Shown: positions 27,877 through 36,951 of the stretch, piece by piece | Numbering within the stretch: the stretch's first letter is position 1 | How the letters are laid out: each line of letters begins with the position of its first letter | NCBI GenBank assembly: GCA_934352055.1 | Contig: CAKRJY010000009.1 | Location: 1-64,000 of the forward strand | Length of the DNA stretch: 64,000 nucleotides | Direction of reading: 5' to 3' | From: an uncultured Lachnospiraceae bacterium | GTDB taxonomy: Bacteria > Bacillota > Clostridia > Lachnospirales > Lachnospiraceae | Notes under the pieces: generated by a model | Databases searched by the model: none | What the model was told of the DNA's origin: nothing | What the model saw: only the letters and a program-made list of their open reading frames with translations | Program-made: the position numbers and the translations under genes

Positions 27877-29283
27877 TTAGTCTTTACAAACTTTATAGAT
27901 TTCTTCCCATATTTCCGGCAGTTTTTGCAGTTCAATCGCCGTATAATTAATGATAAATGTATGCGGACTGACCACACTTTTTTCATAGCTGTAATCGGAC
28001 ATACTGCGCAAGCGAATCCCCTTTTTTGCCAGTTCTTCCTTGATTGCAGCATCCTCTTTTTCTGTTTTTATATGCAAAAGAAAATGCAGACCGGAATCCT
28101 CCTCATAAATAGATGCCATCTCCCACAATGCACTTATCTTTAGCGCCGCAATCACCTGGTTTCTATGATTTTTATAAAAATTGCGCATACGGTTGATATG
28201 CTTTTCAAAATACCCCTGCTGTAAAAAAGCCGCCAATGTGTATTGCTCAAAATTCGATACCGTGCATGCATAAAAGCCAAGCTTCTCCTGAAACGTCTCA
28301 ACCAGTGCCTGCGGAAGCACCATATAGCTGATACGAATCGAAGGGGTAAGGCTTTTTGAAAACGTATTCAGATAAATCACCCGCCCCGCCGTATCAATGC
28401 TTTGTAATGTTGGAATCGGCAAGCCGCCAAAACGGAACTCACAATCATAATCATCTTCTATAATGTAGCGACCTTCTTTTTCTGCCGCCCATGCCAATAG
28501 CTTCTGGCGACGGCTAATTGGCATCACAATCCCTGTCGGGAAATGGTGTGTCGGTGATGTATGAATGATTTCCACCGCCTGTTCTCTTAAAGAAGTCATA
28601 GACAGACCATGTGCATCCAACGCCACATACCGATGATTTACGCCATTTCCTGCATATATTTTTGCCAGCTTCTGATAGCCGGGATTTTCCATTCCGTAAA
28701 TGTGCTCACGCCCGAGCAACTGAATCAGCAGATGGTACAGATATTCTGTTCCGGCTCCAATGACAATCTGCTCCGGCACCACACGCATCCCGCGAAAATG
28801 AAACAGATGGGCAGCAATCGCCTGTCGCAACGCATATACTCCTTGCGGCGGTGTACTTTTTAGAACATCCTGTGCAGCATCATTTAATACACCTCGCATC
28901 AGATGAGACCAGGTATTCATCGGGAAACGATCGCGTGCCACATGATTTGATGCGAAATCCATATACCATGCCCGTTCTGTCTCCTCTTTCGAAATCTCAG
29001 GGAATTCCTGCTGCATGGGTATTTTCACCTTCATCTGTGGCTGTACGGCAGCTACGTAATATCCTTTTTTCTCTTCTGCAACGATATAGCCTTCTACTAG
29101 CAGCTGCTCATAGGCACTTGCTATCGTCATCACAGAAAGACCTAAATGCTTTGCAAAAGCACGTTTGGATGGCAGCTTGGCTCCTTCTGTCAGATTTCCT
29201 TTCTCAATGTCCTCTTTGATACATTCATATAAAAATTGATAATACGGTTTGTCATTTCGTTGTTCAAATGTATATGTCAGCAT
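27877..29283 (-). CDS. MocR/PdxR-type regulator (GntR helix-turn-helix fused to aminotransferase)
   Basis: 468 residues. The start at 29283 (MLTYTFEQRN) has GGGGAG 5 nt upstream. The N-terminal winged helix (about 10-75) contains EGAKLPSKRAFAKHLGLSVM. A PLP-binding fold-type-I domain (about 110-465) contains VIGAGTEYLYHLL, IIEDDYDCEFRF and NTFSKSLTPSIRISY with the Schiff-base Lys. MocR proteins often sense PLP and control vitamin B6 supply. The divergent gene encodes an ECF substrate-binding subunit, which fits B6 uptake control. Confidence 0.9.
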   Translation of the reverse strand: MLTYTFEQRNDKPYYQFLYECIKEDIEKGNLTEGAKLPSKRAFAKHLGLSVMTIASAYEQLLVEGYIVAEEKKGYYVAAVQPQMKVKIPMQQEFPEISKEETERAWYMDFASNHVARDRFPMNTWSHLMRGVLNDAAQDVLKSTPPQGVYALRQAIAAHLFHFRGMRVVPEQIVIGAGTEYLYHLLIQLLGREHIYGMENPGYQKLAKIYAGNGVNHRYVALDAHGLSMTSLREQAVEIIHTSPTHHFPTGIVMPISRRQKLLAWAAEKEGRYIIEDDYDCEFRFGGLPIPTLQSIDTAGRVIYLNTFSKSLTPSIRISYMVLPQALVETFQEKLGFYACTVSNFEQYTLAAFLQQGYFEKHINRMRNFYKNHRNQVIAALKISALWEMASIYEEDSGLHFLLHIKTEKEDAAIKEELAKKGIRLRSMSDYSYEKSVVSPHTFIINYTAIELQKLPEIWEEIYKVCKD

Positions 29284-29370
29284 AAATTCTCCCCACAAAA
29301 TTATATTTTCCCAGTATATCCCTATGTTTTATCATATTTCTTTATCTGGTATGGTCAAATTTGTTTAAAA

Positions 29371-29404
29371 TGGTTATTTTCATATAACCAATTATGCATA
29401 TAAT
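29371..29404 (+). promoter_or_regulatory. Candidate MocR operator overlapping the ECF gene promoter
   Basis: Perfect inverted repeat TGGTTAT (29371-29377) and ATAACCA (29384-29390), just upstream of TATAAT (29399-29404). A related TATGGTCAA half-site lies about 20 bp further upstream. The repeat covers the place of a weak -35, as expected for an activator site. Confidence 0.45.
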
Positions 29405-29471
29405 GATACTCAGTTACCGGCACAAAAGCAACTGCTTTTTCCGGAATGATAGAAAGAAGAGGAAAAAATAT

Positions 29472-30035
29472 ATGAAGACGAAAAAATTAATTTTTGCAGC
29501 ATTATTTGCCGCACTCACTTGTGTAGCTACCATGATCATCAAAGTGCCAACCCCAACCATGGGTTACATTCATCCGGGAGACTCCATTGTATTGTTGTCT
29601 GGTTTCTTGCTTGGACCTGTCTATGGTGGTCTTGCAGCTGGTATCGGTTCTATGTTCTCTGATTTGTTCGGCGGCTATTTTTCTTATGCTCCAGCGACTT
29701 TTGTAATCAAAACATTGACCGCTGTCTTTGCCAGCCTTATATTCCGTGCCTTTACGAAAAAGCTTTCCGAAGTTTCTGCCGGCAAACAGGCAGCTTTTAC
29801 AGCCATCAGCGGTACGATTGGTGAAGCTTTCATGGTCTTTGGCTACTTTGTATTTGAAATCTTTTTGATGGCCATTGCGACCGGTGACGGTTTCTCAAGC
29901 ACCAGCCTTGCGGCAGGCGTAGCTTCCTCAGCAAGCGGTATTCCATTCAATATTGTACAGGGACTTTTCGGTGTTATTCTTTCCACGATTTTGTATCCAC
30001 TGCTCAAAAAGCCACTTGCGCAGTTCACAGACTAA
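29472..30035 (+). CDS. ECF transporter substrate-binding (S) component, probably vitamin B6
   Basis: 187 residues. The start at 29472 (MKTKKLIFAAL) has AGAGGA 8 nt upstream. Five to six hydrophobic helices, with IPVPTMGYI-like KVPTPTMGYIHPGDSIVLLS near the N-terminus and GSMFSDLFGGYFSYAPATF, are typical of S components in the ECF family (DUF1393/PdxU-like). S components share ATPases and an EcfT encoded elsewhere. The MocR neighbour suggests pyridoxal or pyridoxine as the ligand; riboflavin or another vitamin cannot be excluded. Confidence 0.8.
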   Translation: MKTKKLIFAALFAALTCVATMIIKVPTPTMGYIHPGDSIVLLSGFLLGPVYGGLAAGIGSMFSDLFGGYFSYAPATFVIKTLTAVFASLIFRAFTKKLSEVSAGKQAAFTAISGTIGEAFMVFGYFVFEIFLMAIATGDGFSSTSLAAGVASSASGIPFNIVQGLFGVILSTILYPLLKKPLAQFTD

Positions 30036-30057
30036 TCTTAGAAAGCCTACATTTTCA

Positions 30058-30139
30058 TTTGCATTTTTTATGATTTTACATATAATATATATGTCTTAGA
30101 AAGCGTTCCCCTTTGGTGGAACAACTATCTTCGCTTTCT
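30058..30139 (+). promoter_or_regulatory. DUF4250 promoter and structured 5' leader
   Basis: TTTGCA (30058-30063), 17-bp spacer, TATAAT (30081-30086). The predicted transcript begins just before a long hairpin: AGAAAGCG (30098-30105) pairs with CGCTTTCT (30132-30139), and nested GTTCC (30105-30109) pairs with GGAAC (30118-30122). The 3' arm ends 25 bp before the ATG. It may stabilise the mRNA or regulate it. Confidence 0.5.
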
Positions 30140-30164
30140 TATGTTTTATAAAAGGAGAATGAAA

Positions 30165-30341
30165 ATGAATTTACCACTAGACCCTATGATGTTACTTAGT
30201 GTCGTGAATATGAATTTAAGAGACCGTTATGCCAGCCTTTCAGACTTCTGTACGGCAGAAGATATTGATCAGGCAGACTTAGAAAAAAGATTAGAGGCAA
30301 TTGATTATTTTTATGAAGCCGATTGCAATCAATTTCGATAA
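30165..30341 (+). CDS. DUF4250 domain-containing protein
   Basis: 58 residues beginning MNLPLDPMMLLSVVNMNLRD. The start at 30165 has AGGAG 7 nt upstream. The pattern NLPxDPxMLLSxVNxxLRD...ADLEKRLEAIDYFYEADCNQF matches DUF4250, a small helical family common in Clostridia with no known function. It stands alone, with its own promoter and terminator. Confidence 0.85.
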   Translation: MNLPLDPMMLLSVVNMNLRDRYASLSDFCTAEDIDQADLEKRLEAIDYFYEADCNQFR

Positions 30342-30358
30342 GAAACGGTTTGATTAAA

Positions 30359-30394
30359 AAAGATAGTCGCAGGAAATTTCCTGCGACTATCTTT
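30359..30394. terminator. Bidirectional terminator between DUF4250 and purD
   Basis: Perfect 18-bp palindromic stem AAAGATAGTCGCAGGAAA and its complement, flanked by A and T runs. Confidence 0.85.
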
Positions 30395-30397
30395 CTT

Positions 30398-31669
30398 TTA
30401 GCTCTCATCAATTGCTTTTCCAATGTCATGACGCATATATTTATTTTCAAACGAAATCCACTCGGTTGCTGCATAAGCTTTCGCTCTCGCATCCTTTAAG
30501 TCATCACCTTTTGCTGTGATACCTAAAACACGACCACCGTTTGTCACAATCTCTCCTGCATCATTGTATGCTGTTCCCGCATGGAAACAGAAATATGATT
30601 CATTATCGAATTTATCAAATCCGGTAATTGGATATCCTTTTTCATAAGAAACCGGATAGCCGTCGGAGGCAAGCACAACACACACTGCTGCATTATCTTC
30701 AAACTCTAACGTCAACTGGTCTAATGTACCATCTACACACGCTTCCATAACATCAATAATGTCATTCTTCATACGTGGAAGTACCACCTGTGCTTCCGGA
30801 TCACCAAAACGTGCATTATACTCTAACACCTTTGGGCCTTCTTCTGTAAGCATCAGTCCAAAGAAGATGACACCCTTAAACTCTCTGCCTTCTGCTGCCA
30901 TAGCATCAACGGTAGCCTGATATACATATTTCTTGCAGAACTCGTCCACTTCTTTTGTATAGAACGGACTTGGTGAAAATGTTCCCATACCGCCTGTATT
31001 CAAACCTGTATCGCCATCACCAGCGCGCTTGTGATCCTGTGCACTGCTCATAATCTGAATGCTCTTTCCATCTACGAAAGACAGTACAGAAACTTCACGC
31101 CCTGTCATAAATTCTTCCACTACCATGGTATTTCCGGCATCACCGAATTTTTTATCCATCATAATGGTATGTACACCTTCGACAGCTTCCTCAAGTGTAT
31201 TACAAATCAAGACACCTTTTCCTAGTGCCAGACCATCTGCTTTTAAAACGATTGGCATTTTTGCTGTCTGCAAGTAAGCAATTGCTTCCTCCGGCTGATC
31301 AAAGCGTTCATATCCTGCCGTAGGAATATTGTACTTTTTCATCAAATCCTTTGAAAAAGCCTTACTTCCTTCCAAAATAGCAGCATTTTTTCTCGGTCCA
31401 AATACTTTTAAGCCCTCTGCCTCAAAAGCATCTACAATACCGCCAACCAACGGATCATCCATACCAATAATGGTAAAATCAATCGCATGATCCTTTGCAA
31501 ATGCTACCAGTTTATCAAATTCCATCGCACCGATTGGCACACATTCTGCAATCTGTCCGATACCTGCATTTCCCGGTGCACAGTAGATCTTGTCTACTCT
31601 CTTGCTTTTAGCCACACTCATACAAATGGCATGTTCACGTCCACCACTACCTACAACTAATACTTTCAT
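30398..31669 (-). CDS. purD: Phosphoribosylamine-glycine ligase
   Basis: 423 residues, an ATP-grasp enzyme joining glycine to 5-phosphoribosylamine in purine synthesis. Marks: N-terminal VLVVGSGGREHAI, GVLICNTLEEA, EEFMTGREVSVLSF, DHKRAGDGDTGLNTGGMGTF and EYNARFGDPEAQVVL. Full-length. It is the last gene of the pur run, 20 bp after purN. Confidence 0.97.
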   Translation of the reverse strand: MKVLVVGSGGREHAICMSVAKSKRVDKIYCAPGNAGIGQIAECVPIGAMEFDKLVAFAKDHAIDFTIIGMDDPLVGGIVDAFEAEGLKVFGPRKNAAILEGSKAFSKDLMKKYNIPTAGYERFDQPEEAIAYLQTAKMPIVLKADGLALGKGVLICNTLEEAVEGVHTIMMDKKFGDAGNTMVVEEFMTGREVSVLSFVDGKSIQIMSSAQDHKRAGDGDTGLNTGGMGTFSPSPFYTKEVDEFCKKYVYQATVDAMAAEGREFKGVIFFGLMLTEEGPKVLEYNARFGDPEAQVVLPRMKNDIIDVMEACVDGTLDQLTLEFEDNAAVCVVLASDGYPVSYEKGYPITGFDKFDNESYFCFHAGTAYNDAGEIVTNGGRVLGITAKGDDLKDARAKAYAATEWISFENKYMRHDIGKAIDES

Positions 31670-31689
31670 ATGATCGACCTCTCACTTTC

Positions 31690-32316
31690 TTACTCCGCGA
31701 TTCTTACCTTTCCATCCACAACGCTGATTTTACCTCTGGCAATCAGATCAATTGCCTGTGGCATAATGTTCCATTCCGCCTCTTCCATCACGCGGCGCTG
31801 TAATATTTCAGGAGTATCATCCTGCTGCACTGCAACAGCTTTTTGTAAAATAATAGGACCTGTATCTGTCCCCTCATCTACAAAATGAACGGTAGCACCT
31901 GTAATCTTAACACCTCTTGCCAAAACACCTTCGTGTACCTTTAATCCATAATATCCGGTACCACAGAAAGAAGGAATCAGCGACGGATGTATATTAATGA
32001 TACGATTACGATATTTCTGGATCATTGCTTTTGGAATAACGACCAAAAATCCCGCCAATACAACCAAATCCACATCATAAGAATCCAATGTTTGCAGAAA
32101 GGCTTCGTTAAAAGCTTCTCTTGTCTCATAAGATTTTGGAGACACACAAATACCTTCCACACCTGCCATTTTTGCACGTTCTAAGGCATATGCCCCCGGA
32201 TTGTTGCTAATCACGACAGAAATCTCTGTATTCTGGATTTGTCCTGCCGCAATAGCATCTATAATAGCCTGCAGATTGGTTCCTCCGCCAGACACACAAA
32301 CCGCTATTTTTAACAT
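31690..32316 (-). CDS. purN: Phosphoribosylglycinamide formyltransferase
   Basis: 208 residues. Catalytic residues are seen at Asn108 and His110 (INIHPSLIPSF) and Asp151 (DEGTDTGPI), with the substrate loop GGTNLQAI at the start. It formylates GAR with 10-formyl-tetrahydrofolate. It overlaps the end of purM by 7 bp, so translation is probably coupled. Confidence 0.97.
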   Translation of the reverse strand: MLKIAVCVSGGGTNLQAIIDAIAAGQIQNTEISVVISNNPGAYALERAKMAGVEGICVSPKSYETREAFNEAFLQTLDSYDVDLVVLAGFLVVIPKAMIQKYRNRIINIHPSLIPSFCGTGYYGLKVHEGVLARGVKITGATVHFVDEGTDTGPIILQKAVAVQQDDTPEILQRRVMEEAEWNIMPQAIDLIARGKISVVDGKVRIAE

Positions 32317-33335
32317 AAATCTACACCCTTTTCACCATCGACAATCTTTCCAACTACATATGGGATATCTCCAGCCGAACGCATTGCTTCCATTGTCTTA
32401 TCTACATCTTTTGGATCAACAGCAACAATCATACCAAGTCCCATGTTATAGGTATTGTACATCATCTGTTCCTCTACATTACCTTTCTTAGCCATCAGCT
32501 TAAAGATTGCAGGCACTTCATAAGAATCCTTCTGTACCACTGCGCGCTTGCCTTCCGGAAGCATACGTGGAATATTTTCATAGAAACCACCGCCGGTAAT
32601 GTGGCTGCATGCCTTTACCGTAACACCGGCATCTTTTACTGCCTTTAAAGCTTTTACATAAATTCTTGTTGGAGCAAGCAATGCCTCACCAAGTGTCATG
32701 CCAAGTTCATCGTAATATGTATCTAAAGATTCCTTTGTCATATCGAAAATCTTACGCACCAAAGAGAATCCATTGGAATGAACACCAGTAGATGCCATAC
32801 CAATGAGTACATCACCATCTTTTACATGTTCGCCTGTGATGATGTCTTTTTTATCTACAACGCCAACTGCAAATCCTGCAAGATCGTATTCGTCTTCCGG
32901 CATAAGACCCGGATGTTCTGCAGTTTCACCGCCTACTAATGCACAGCCGGACTGCTTACAGCCCTCTGCCACACCACTAACAATCGTAGCAATCTTTTCC
33001 GGATAATTCTTTCCACATGCAATGTAATCCAGGAAGAAAAGTGGTTCCCCACCAGCACATGCCACATCATTTACACACATAGCAACTGCATCGATACCGA
33101 TGGTATCATGCTTATCCATTAAGAATGCAAGTTTTACCTTTGTACCACATCCGTCTGTTCCGGAAAGAAGTACCGGCTCTTCCATATCCTTAATCGATCC
33201 TAAATCAAACGCACCTGAAAATCCACCAAGACCTCCTAATACTTCTGGTCGCATGGTCTCCTGCACGTATTTTTTCATCAACTTAACAGATTCATATCCT
33301 GCTTCAATATCTACACCTGCTTTTTTGTAATCCAT
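32310..33335 (-). CDS. purM: Phosphoribosylformylglycinamidine cyclo-ligase
   Basis: 341 residues, AIR synthetase. Marks: SGTDGCGTKVKLAF, IDAVAMCVNDVACAGGEPLFFLDY, ALVGGETAEHPG, GMASTGVHSNGFSLVRK and HITGGGFYENIPRML. It closes the imidazole ring of FGAM with ATP. GGAGG lies 7 nt before the ATG. A 161-bp leader with an inverted repeat separates it from purE. Confidence 0.97.
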   Translation of the reverse strand: MDYKKAGVDIEAGYESVKLMKKYVQETMRPEVLGGLGGFSGAFDLGSIKDMEEPVLLSGTDGCGTKVKLAFLMDKHDTIGIDAVAMCVNDVACAGGEPLFFLDYIACGKNYPEKIATIVSGVAEGCKQSGCALVGGETAEHPGLMPEDEYDLAGFAVGVVDKKDIITGEHVKDGDVLIGMASTGVHSNGFSLVRKIFDMTKESLDTYYDELGMTLGEALLAPTRIYVKALKAVKDAGVTVKACSHITGGGFYENIPRMLPEGKRAVVQKDSYEVPAIFKLMAKKGNVEEQMMYNTYNMGLGMIVAVDPKDVDKTMEAMRSAGDIPYVVGKIVDGEKGVDLC

Positions 33336-33449
33336 GTTTTTTCCTCCCTGCTACTACGAGCACTTAGAATGGTAACAAGCCCTTTGACGCTCGTGTTCTA
33401 TAGTACAATTATAATTCCCGCTTCTTAGAATTTCCATTAATAAATACTA

Positions 33450-33482
33450 CTAGGATATATTAGACTTTCTAATATATCCTAG
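33450..33482. repeat. Perfect inverted repeat between purE and purM
   Basis: 15-bp arms starting CTAGGATATA, loop of 3 bases, in the 161-bp gap. It is AT-rich and lacks a clear U-run on the minus strand, so it may be a weak terminator, an RNA processing site or an attenuator. A second potential stem (ACGAGC with GCTCGT) lies nearer purM. Confidence 0.6.
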
Positions 33483-33496
33483 CACATCGTTTCCTA

Positions 33497-34006
33497 TTAT
33501 TTTTCCATATAAGCTTTATAGCCTACTTCCTGTAAGCGCTGGTCTTTCTCTACCACCTGATCTTTCAAATCTTCGCTGTACTTCTTTAATCTCTGCAAAA
33601 TCTCATCATCGCTTGTTGCAAGAATTTTAGCCGCAAGAATACCGGCATTTGCACCACCATTGATTGCTACCGTTGCAACCGGAATACCACTTGGCATCTG
33701 TACAATTGAGTACAAAGAATCTACACCACCCAAATCAGATGTCTTCATTGGAATACCAATAACCGGCATTGGGAAAAGAGCTGCACACATTCCCGGAAGA
33801 TGCGCTGCTTTTCCAGCACCTGCAATAATCACTTTAAAACCTCTTGCTTCTGCGCCCTTTGCGTATTCAAAGAATACATCCGGTTCTCTGTGCGCAGAAA
33901 TGATTGTCATCTCATACGCAATCCCTAATTGTTCTAACACCTCAGCTGCCTTTGCCATAACCTGCATATCTGAGTCACTTCCCATTACGATTCCTACTTT
34001 TGCCAT
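33497..34006 (-). CDS. purE: N5-carboxyaminoimidazole ribonucleotide mutase
   Basis: 169 residues, class I PurE. Marks: VGIVMGSDSDMQVM at the N-terminus, ISAHREPD, IIAGAGKAAHLPGM and PVIGIPMKTSDLGGVDSLYSIVQMPSGIPVATVAI. It rearranges N5-CAIR to CAIR. No purK is seen nearby. It follows the M29 aminopeptidase by 28 bp. Confidence 0.97.
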   Translation of the reverse strand: MAKVGIVMGSDSDMQVMAKAAEVLEQLGIAYEMTIISAHREPDVFFEYAKGAEARGFKVIIAGAGKAAHLPGMCAALFPMPVIGIPMKTSDLGGVDSLYSIVQMPSGIPVATVAINGGANAGILAAKILATSDDEILQRLKKYSEDLKDQVVEKDQRLQEVGYKAYMEK

Positions 34007-34034
34007 CTTTCATCCTCCTTCATGTTCTGTGTTT

Positions 34035-36149
34035 TTATCGATCCAACTCTTCGTTTAACTCTTCTGTTCCCGGTAAAACAAATCTACCTTCACAAATGAT
34101 GGTTACCTCACTGCCATCTTCACACTGTACAACGATATCTCCCAATTCATCATAAGGAATTGTGATATCTGTATGACAGTTAAAATATGCCTGATCTGCC
34201 GTTGCTTCATCTTTTCGAAGCAGTGATACGCTATTATCCCTCGCTACAACTTCTTTTCCATCCGGATTGTACATTGCAACATCCTCCGCATGCGAATAAC
34301 AGGTATCACCAACAGCAAAATGCGGTCCTGTTTTTTCTGCAATTAAAATCGGAAGTTTATCTGCTATATCATAGTCCCTTGCCATGCGATATGCTGTTGT
34401 ATTTGTTCCAATTGCAAATTCTCCCAGCGGCAATGTCTTATGATGATATAACACGTTATCCTGAATATACTTTTTATTTTCTTCCTCTGTAGCAAAGTTT
34501 GCACATCGATATGCTGTGATTTTTCCATCGGTAAATGTGATTTCCAAATCCTTGTAGCAAAGTTCTCCCAGATAAACCTGGGTTACATGCAAGACGCCAT
34601 TGGTACCCTCAAGCACCGGTGATGTAAATACTTCACCTACCGGAATATTCACATCGGCAACACAATTTTCAAAAATGGTCTCCTTAGACGGATCCTGTAA
34701 TGGATGCAGCTTTACCGTAATATCGGTATGGTTTGCACCACGTCCTGTCACATGGACACTTTCTCCCTTGTCTAAAGCATCAATGATATGCTGCTGTATG
34801 TTTTGATATTTTTCATAATCAAGTGTATTGAGTAATACCGTTTTTTCAAAAATCTCTTCGAACTGGTCTCCAATTGCGGGCACCGGATATGCGATAATGG
34901 TAAAACTGTAAGCTTCTCCCGGAATATACGTATTTGTGACTTTTCCGGATTCGATTGCACTATACACATTCAGTGAATTCTGCTTATCTGTATATTTTGC
35001 ATTTGCCTCTTTATTTTGGGGTGCAAATGGTTCTTCTCCAAAGACCTCAACGACTGCAGGACCTCCAAAAGCAAGTGCCTTATCCTTTTCTTTTTCAAAG
35101 GTATCGCGCATGATTTCCAGACGTCTTTCCACAAATGATTTGTCAAAATAATACGCCTTGTCATCCTTATGATCATAATCAAACTGACGGTTCATAGAAA
35201 CACTATAATAGCCTCGCTTGCCGCCGCCTCTGCCATACAAAGAAATGGTAGCTTCCCGCAGAATAGTCGTCTGTAATCCCATCTCGGCAAACTGCTGTAT
35301 TGCAGCTCTTACCATACGCTCCATACCAACAGGTGCCTCTATTTTTACTGTCTTTTTCGCCTTTAAGTCTTTTCCGGTAACTTCAAAGCCTTTGCGATAG
35401 CCCTCGGTAAAGGTGTGCGCCATGGCATCAATCTTCTCTTGTGGCATCTGTCGTAAATAATCTGCCATCAAAAGCTCATTACTTCCAATTGGTGCACCAA
35501 TACGGTATAAATAGCGATTATCCGACAAGTCTGCTTCTTCTATCCACTTTGTGAAAAAATCGTACGAAGCATCGATCATCGGATTTATGGTATCCGGCAC
35601 AAAAATCTCTGCATAATCATGGTAAAACCAATAAATCGCATCTTTTACATTGCCTGCAATCCACTGCTTTGAATCCTCGGAAAAGGCCACCAGCCCTTCT
35701 TCCTGCTCCTGTGTCTCTTCCACGAAAAATCCATGCATTTCTACAAATAATTCGCTCCAGATACAAAGCAGATCCAAGCGGCCTTCGTATGCATCCGGTA
35801 TCGTCGACAATAAATCGGCGTACAACATACTCAGCATGCCACCCAATTCTTTTCCCAAGATGCGCTGCGCATACGCCGGATTCAGATAACTTTTGTCGTA
35901 TACTTCAGGTCGCAGGCGGTCATACAACGCATCATGCATCTGCTGACGCTGTTCTAATGCATATGTCTCATATGTTTTTTCTATGATACATGCATAACTT
36001 TTTTTCACCAGACTAAGAAAGGCTGCCACTTCACGGAAATATGATGCAAATGGCTCTACAATCTCCGCATCCTGCTCCAATTGTTCTATTCGCTCACTCA
36101 CAAGCGAAAAACGTTCTTCATATTCTTCCATCTGTTCCAACTGTCTCAT
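34035..36149 (-). CDS. M29-family (AmpS/aminopeptidase T type) metallopeptidase with N-terminal extension
   Basis: 704 residues. The C-terminal half (about 330-690) has M29 marks: NIPVGEVFTSPVLEGTNG with a metal-binding Glu, GEFAIGTNTTAY, EKTGPHFAVGDTCYSHAED and YFNCHTDITIPYDELGD. It should cleave N-terminal residues from peptides using two metals, in the cytoplasm. The first approximately 300 residues are a mostly helical extension absent from the 410-residue archetypes; such long forms exist in Clostridia. It sits between DUF6142-like and purE genes. Confidence 0.88.
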   Translation of the reverse strand: MRQLEQMEEYEERFSLVSERIEQLEQDAEIVEPFASYFREVAAFLSLVKKSYACIIEKTYETYALEQRQQMHDALYDRLRPEVYDKSYLNPAYAQRILGKELGGMLSMLYADLLSTIPDAYEGRLDLLCIWSELFVEMHGFFVEETQEQEEGLVAFSEDSKQWIAGNVKDAIYWFYHDYAEIFVPDTINPMIDASYDFFTKWIEEADLSDNRYLYRIGAPIGSNELLMADYLRQMPQEKIDAMAHTFTEGYRKGFEVTGKDLKAKKTVKIEAPVGMERMVRAAIQQFAEMGLQTTILREATISLYGRGGGKRGYYSVSMNRQFDYDHKDDKAYYFDKSFVERRLEIMRDTFEKEKDKALAFGGPAVVEVFGEEPFAPQNKEANAKYTDKQNSLNVYSAIESGKVTNTYIPGEAYSFTIIAYPVPAIGDQFEEIFEKTVLLNTLDYEKYQNIQQHIIDALDKGESVHVTGRGANHTDITVKLHPLQDPSKETIFENCVADVNIPVGEVFTSPVLEGTNGVLHVTQVYLGELCYKDLEITFTDGKITAYRCANFATEEENKKYIQDNVLYHHKTLPLGEFAIGTNTTAYRMARDYDIADKLPILIAEKTGPHFAVGDTCYSHAEDVAMYNPDGKEVVARDNSVSLLRKDEATADQAYFNCHTDITIPYDELGDIVVQCEDGSEVTIICEGRFVLPGTEELNEELDR

Positions 36150-36181
36150 TATTACTTCCTACTATTTTCTTTTTTGGATTC

Positions 36182-36508
36182 CTATCCGATTAAAATCCCA
36201 ATGCAATACAAGATAATCCAGCACGCTGTTGCAATAGCCGGTACAATCACGCCTACCATGCGGGATATTTTTTCAAAATTATCATTGCGCAGCATGCGCG
36301 TTCCTACCACACATGCCGCAACAGAAAAAATCATAGCCAGCACGCAGATTCCACCTACGATATTTGCACTTGCTCCATCGGTACGTGAAGCTATTAACAG
36401 TGCCAATGCCATAACAAGAAGCGATGCTACACCGCCAACAGCTGCGCCAATCGATGGTGTGGATAACGGTTTCTTTTGCCCGCTATATCTTCTATTTCTT
36501 CGATTCAT
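36182..36508 (-). CDS. DUF6142-like small membrane protein
   Basis: 108 residues. The start at 36508 (MNRRNRRYSG) has GGAGG 10 nt upstream. A basic N-terminal tail is followed by three hydrophobic segments (about 18-43, 49-70, 85-107). It resembles a family I recall as DUF6142, of unknown function. It overlaps the VanZ-like gene by 17 bp. Confidence 0.7.
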   Translation of the reverse strand: MNRRNRRYSGQKKPLSTPSIGAAVGGVASLLVMALALLIASRTDGASANIVGGICVLAMIFSVAACVVGTRMLRNDNFEKISRMVGVIVPAIATACWIILYCIGILIG

Positions 36509-36938
36509 GCTTATCTTTCCTCCAAATCCAGTAACACAAATAACCCAGCATGCCACCTAATGTATTTAAGATGACATCATCCACGTCACAACAGCCTACG
36601 CGCGTAATTAGCTGAATCACTTCCACTGTAATCGAAAATTCCATGGAAAATAACGTCACTGCCCCAAAGTTTAATTTTCTGGTACTGATACAAGGTAAAA
36701 AGAACCCAAATGGTGCAAAACCAATGATATTGCCCAGCAAATTCAAGCATACTCTACCTATGCCAATCGAACGATAATAACGTAGGTAACGCATAATCTC
36801 CTGAAACGGGATCAGATTATATCGATAATAATCCGGTGTACTTTCCCGAAATGACTCTGCAAAAAACAAAAAATATATTAATAATGCCAGATACAGTGCA
36901 AACAACACATGATATTTGCCCTTTTTTTCTTTTTTCAT
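36492..36938 (-). CDS. VanZ-like membrane protein
   Basis: 148 residues from ATG 36938 (MKKEKKGKYH), 13 bp after the pyrE stop; upstream in-frame ATGs at 36965 and 36986 would overlap pyrE. Family marks: NLIPFQEIMRY, NLLGNIIGFAPFGFFLP, SITVEVIQLITRVG and CDVDDVILNTLGGMLGY, with four helices. VanZ-family proteins are associated with teicoplanin tolerance but most relatives have unknown roles. No other van genes are adjacent. Confidence 0.85.
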   Translation of the reverse strand: MKKEKKGKYHVLFALYLALLIYFLFFAESFRESTPDYYRYNLIPFQEIMRYLRYYRSIGIGRVCLNLLGNIIGFAPFGFFLPCISTRKLNFGAVTLFSMEFSITVEVIQLITRVGCCDVDDVILNTLGGMLGYLCYWIWRKDKHESKK

Positions 36939-36951
36939 ATAACCATCAGTT

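Noticed and set aside
33336..33496. Purine riboswitch or PurR site ahead of purM
   Set aside because: No purine-aptamer core or PurBox was found by eye; only inverted repeats.
36492..36938. VanZ-like gene plus VanX-like gene as a glycopeptide resistance system
   Set aside because: They are 15 kb apart, without vanH/vanA/vanRS; the VanX-like protein is membrane-anchored with an altered zinc site and sits with wall enzymes.
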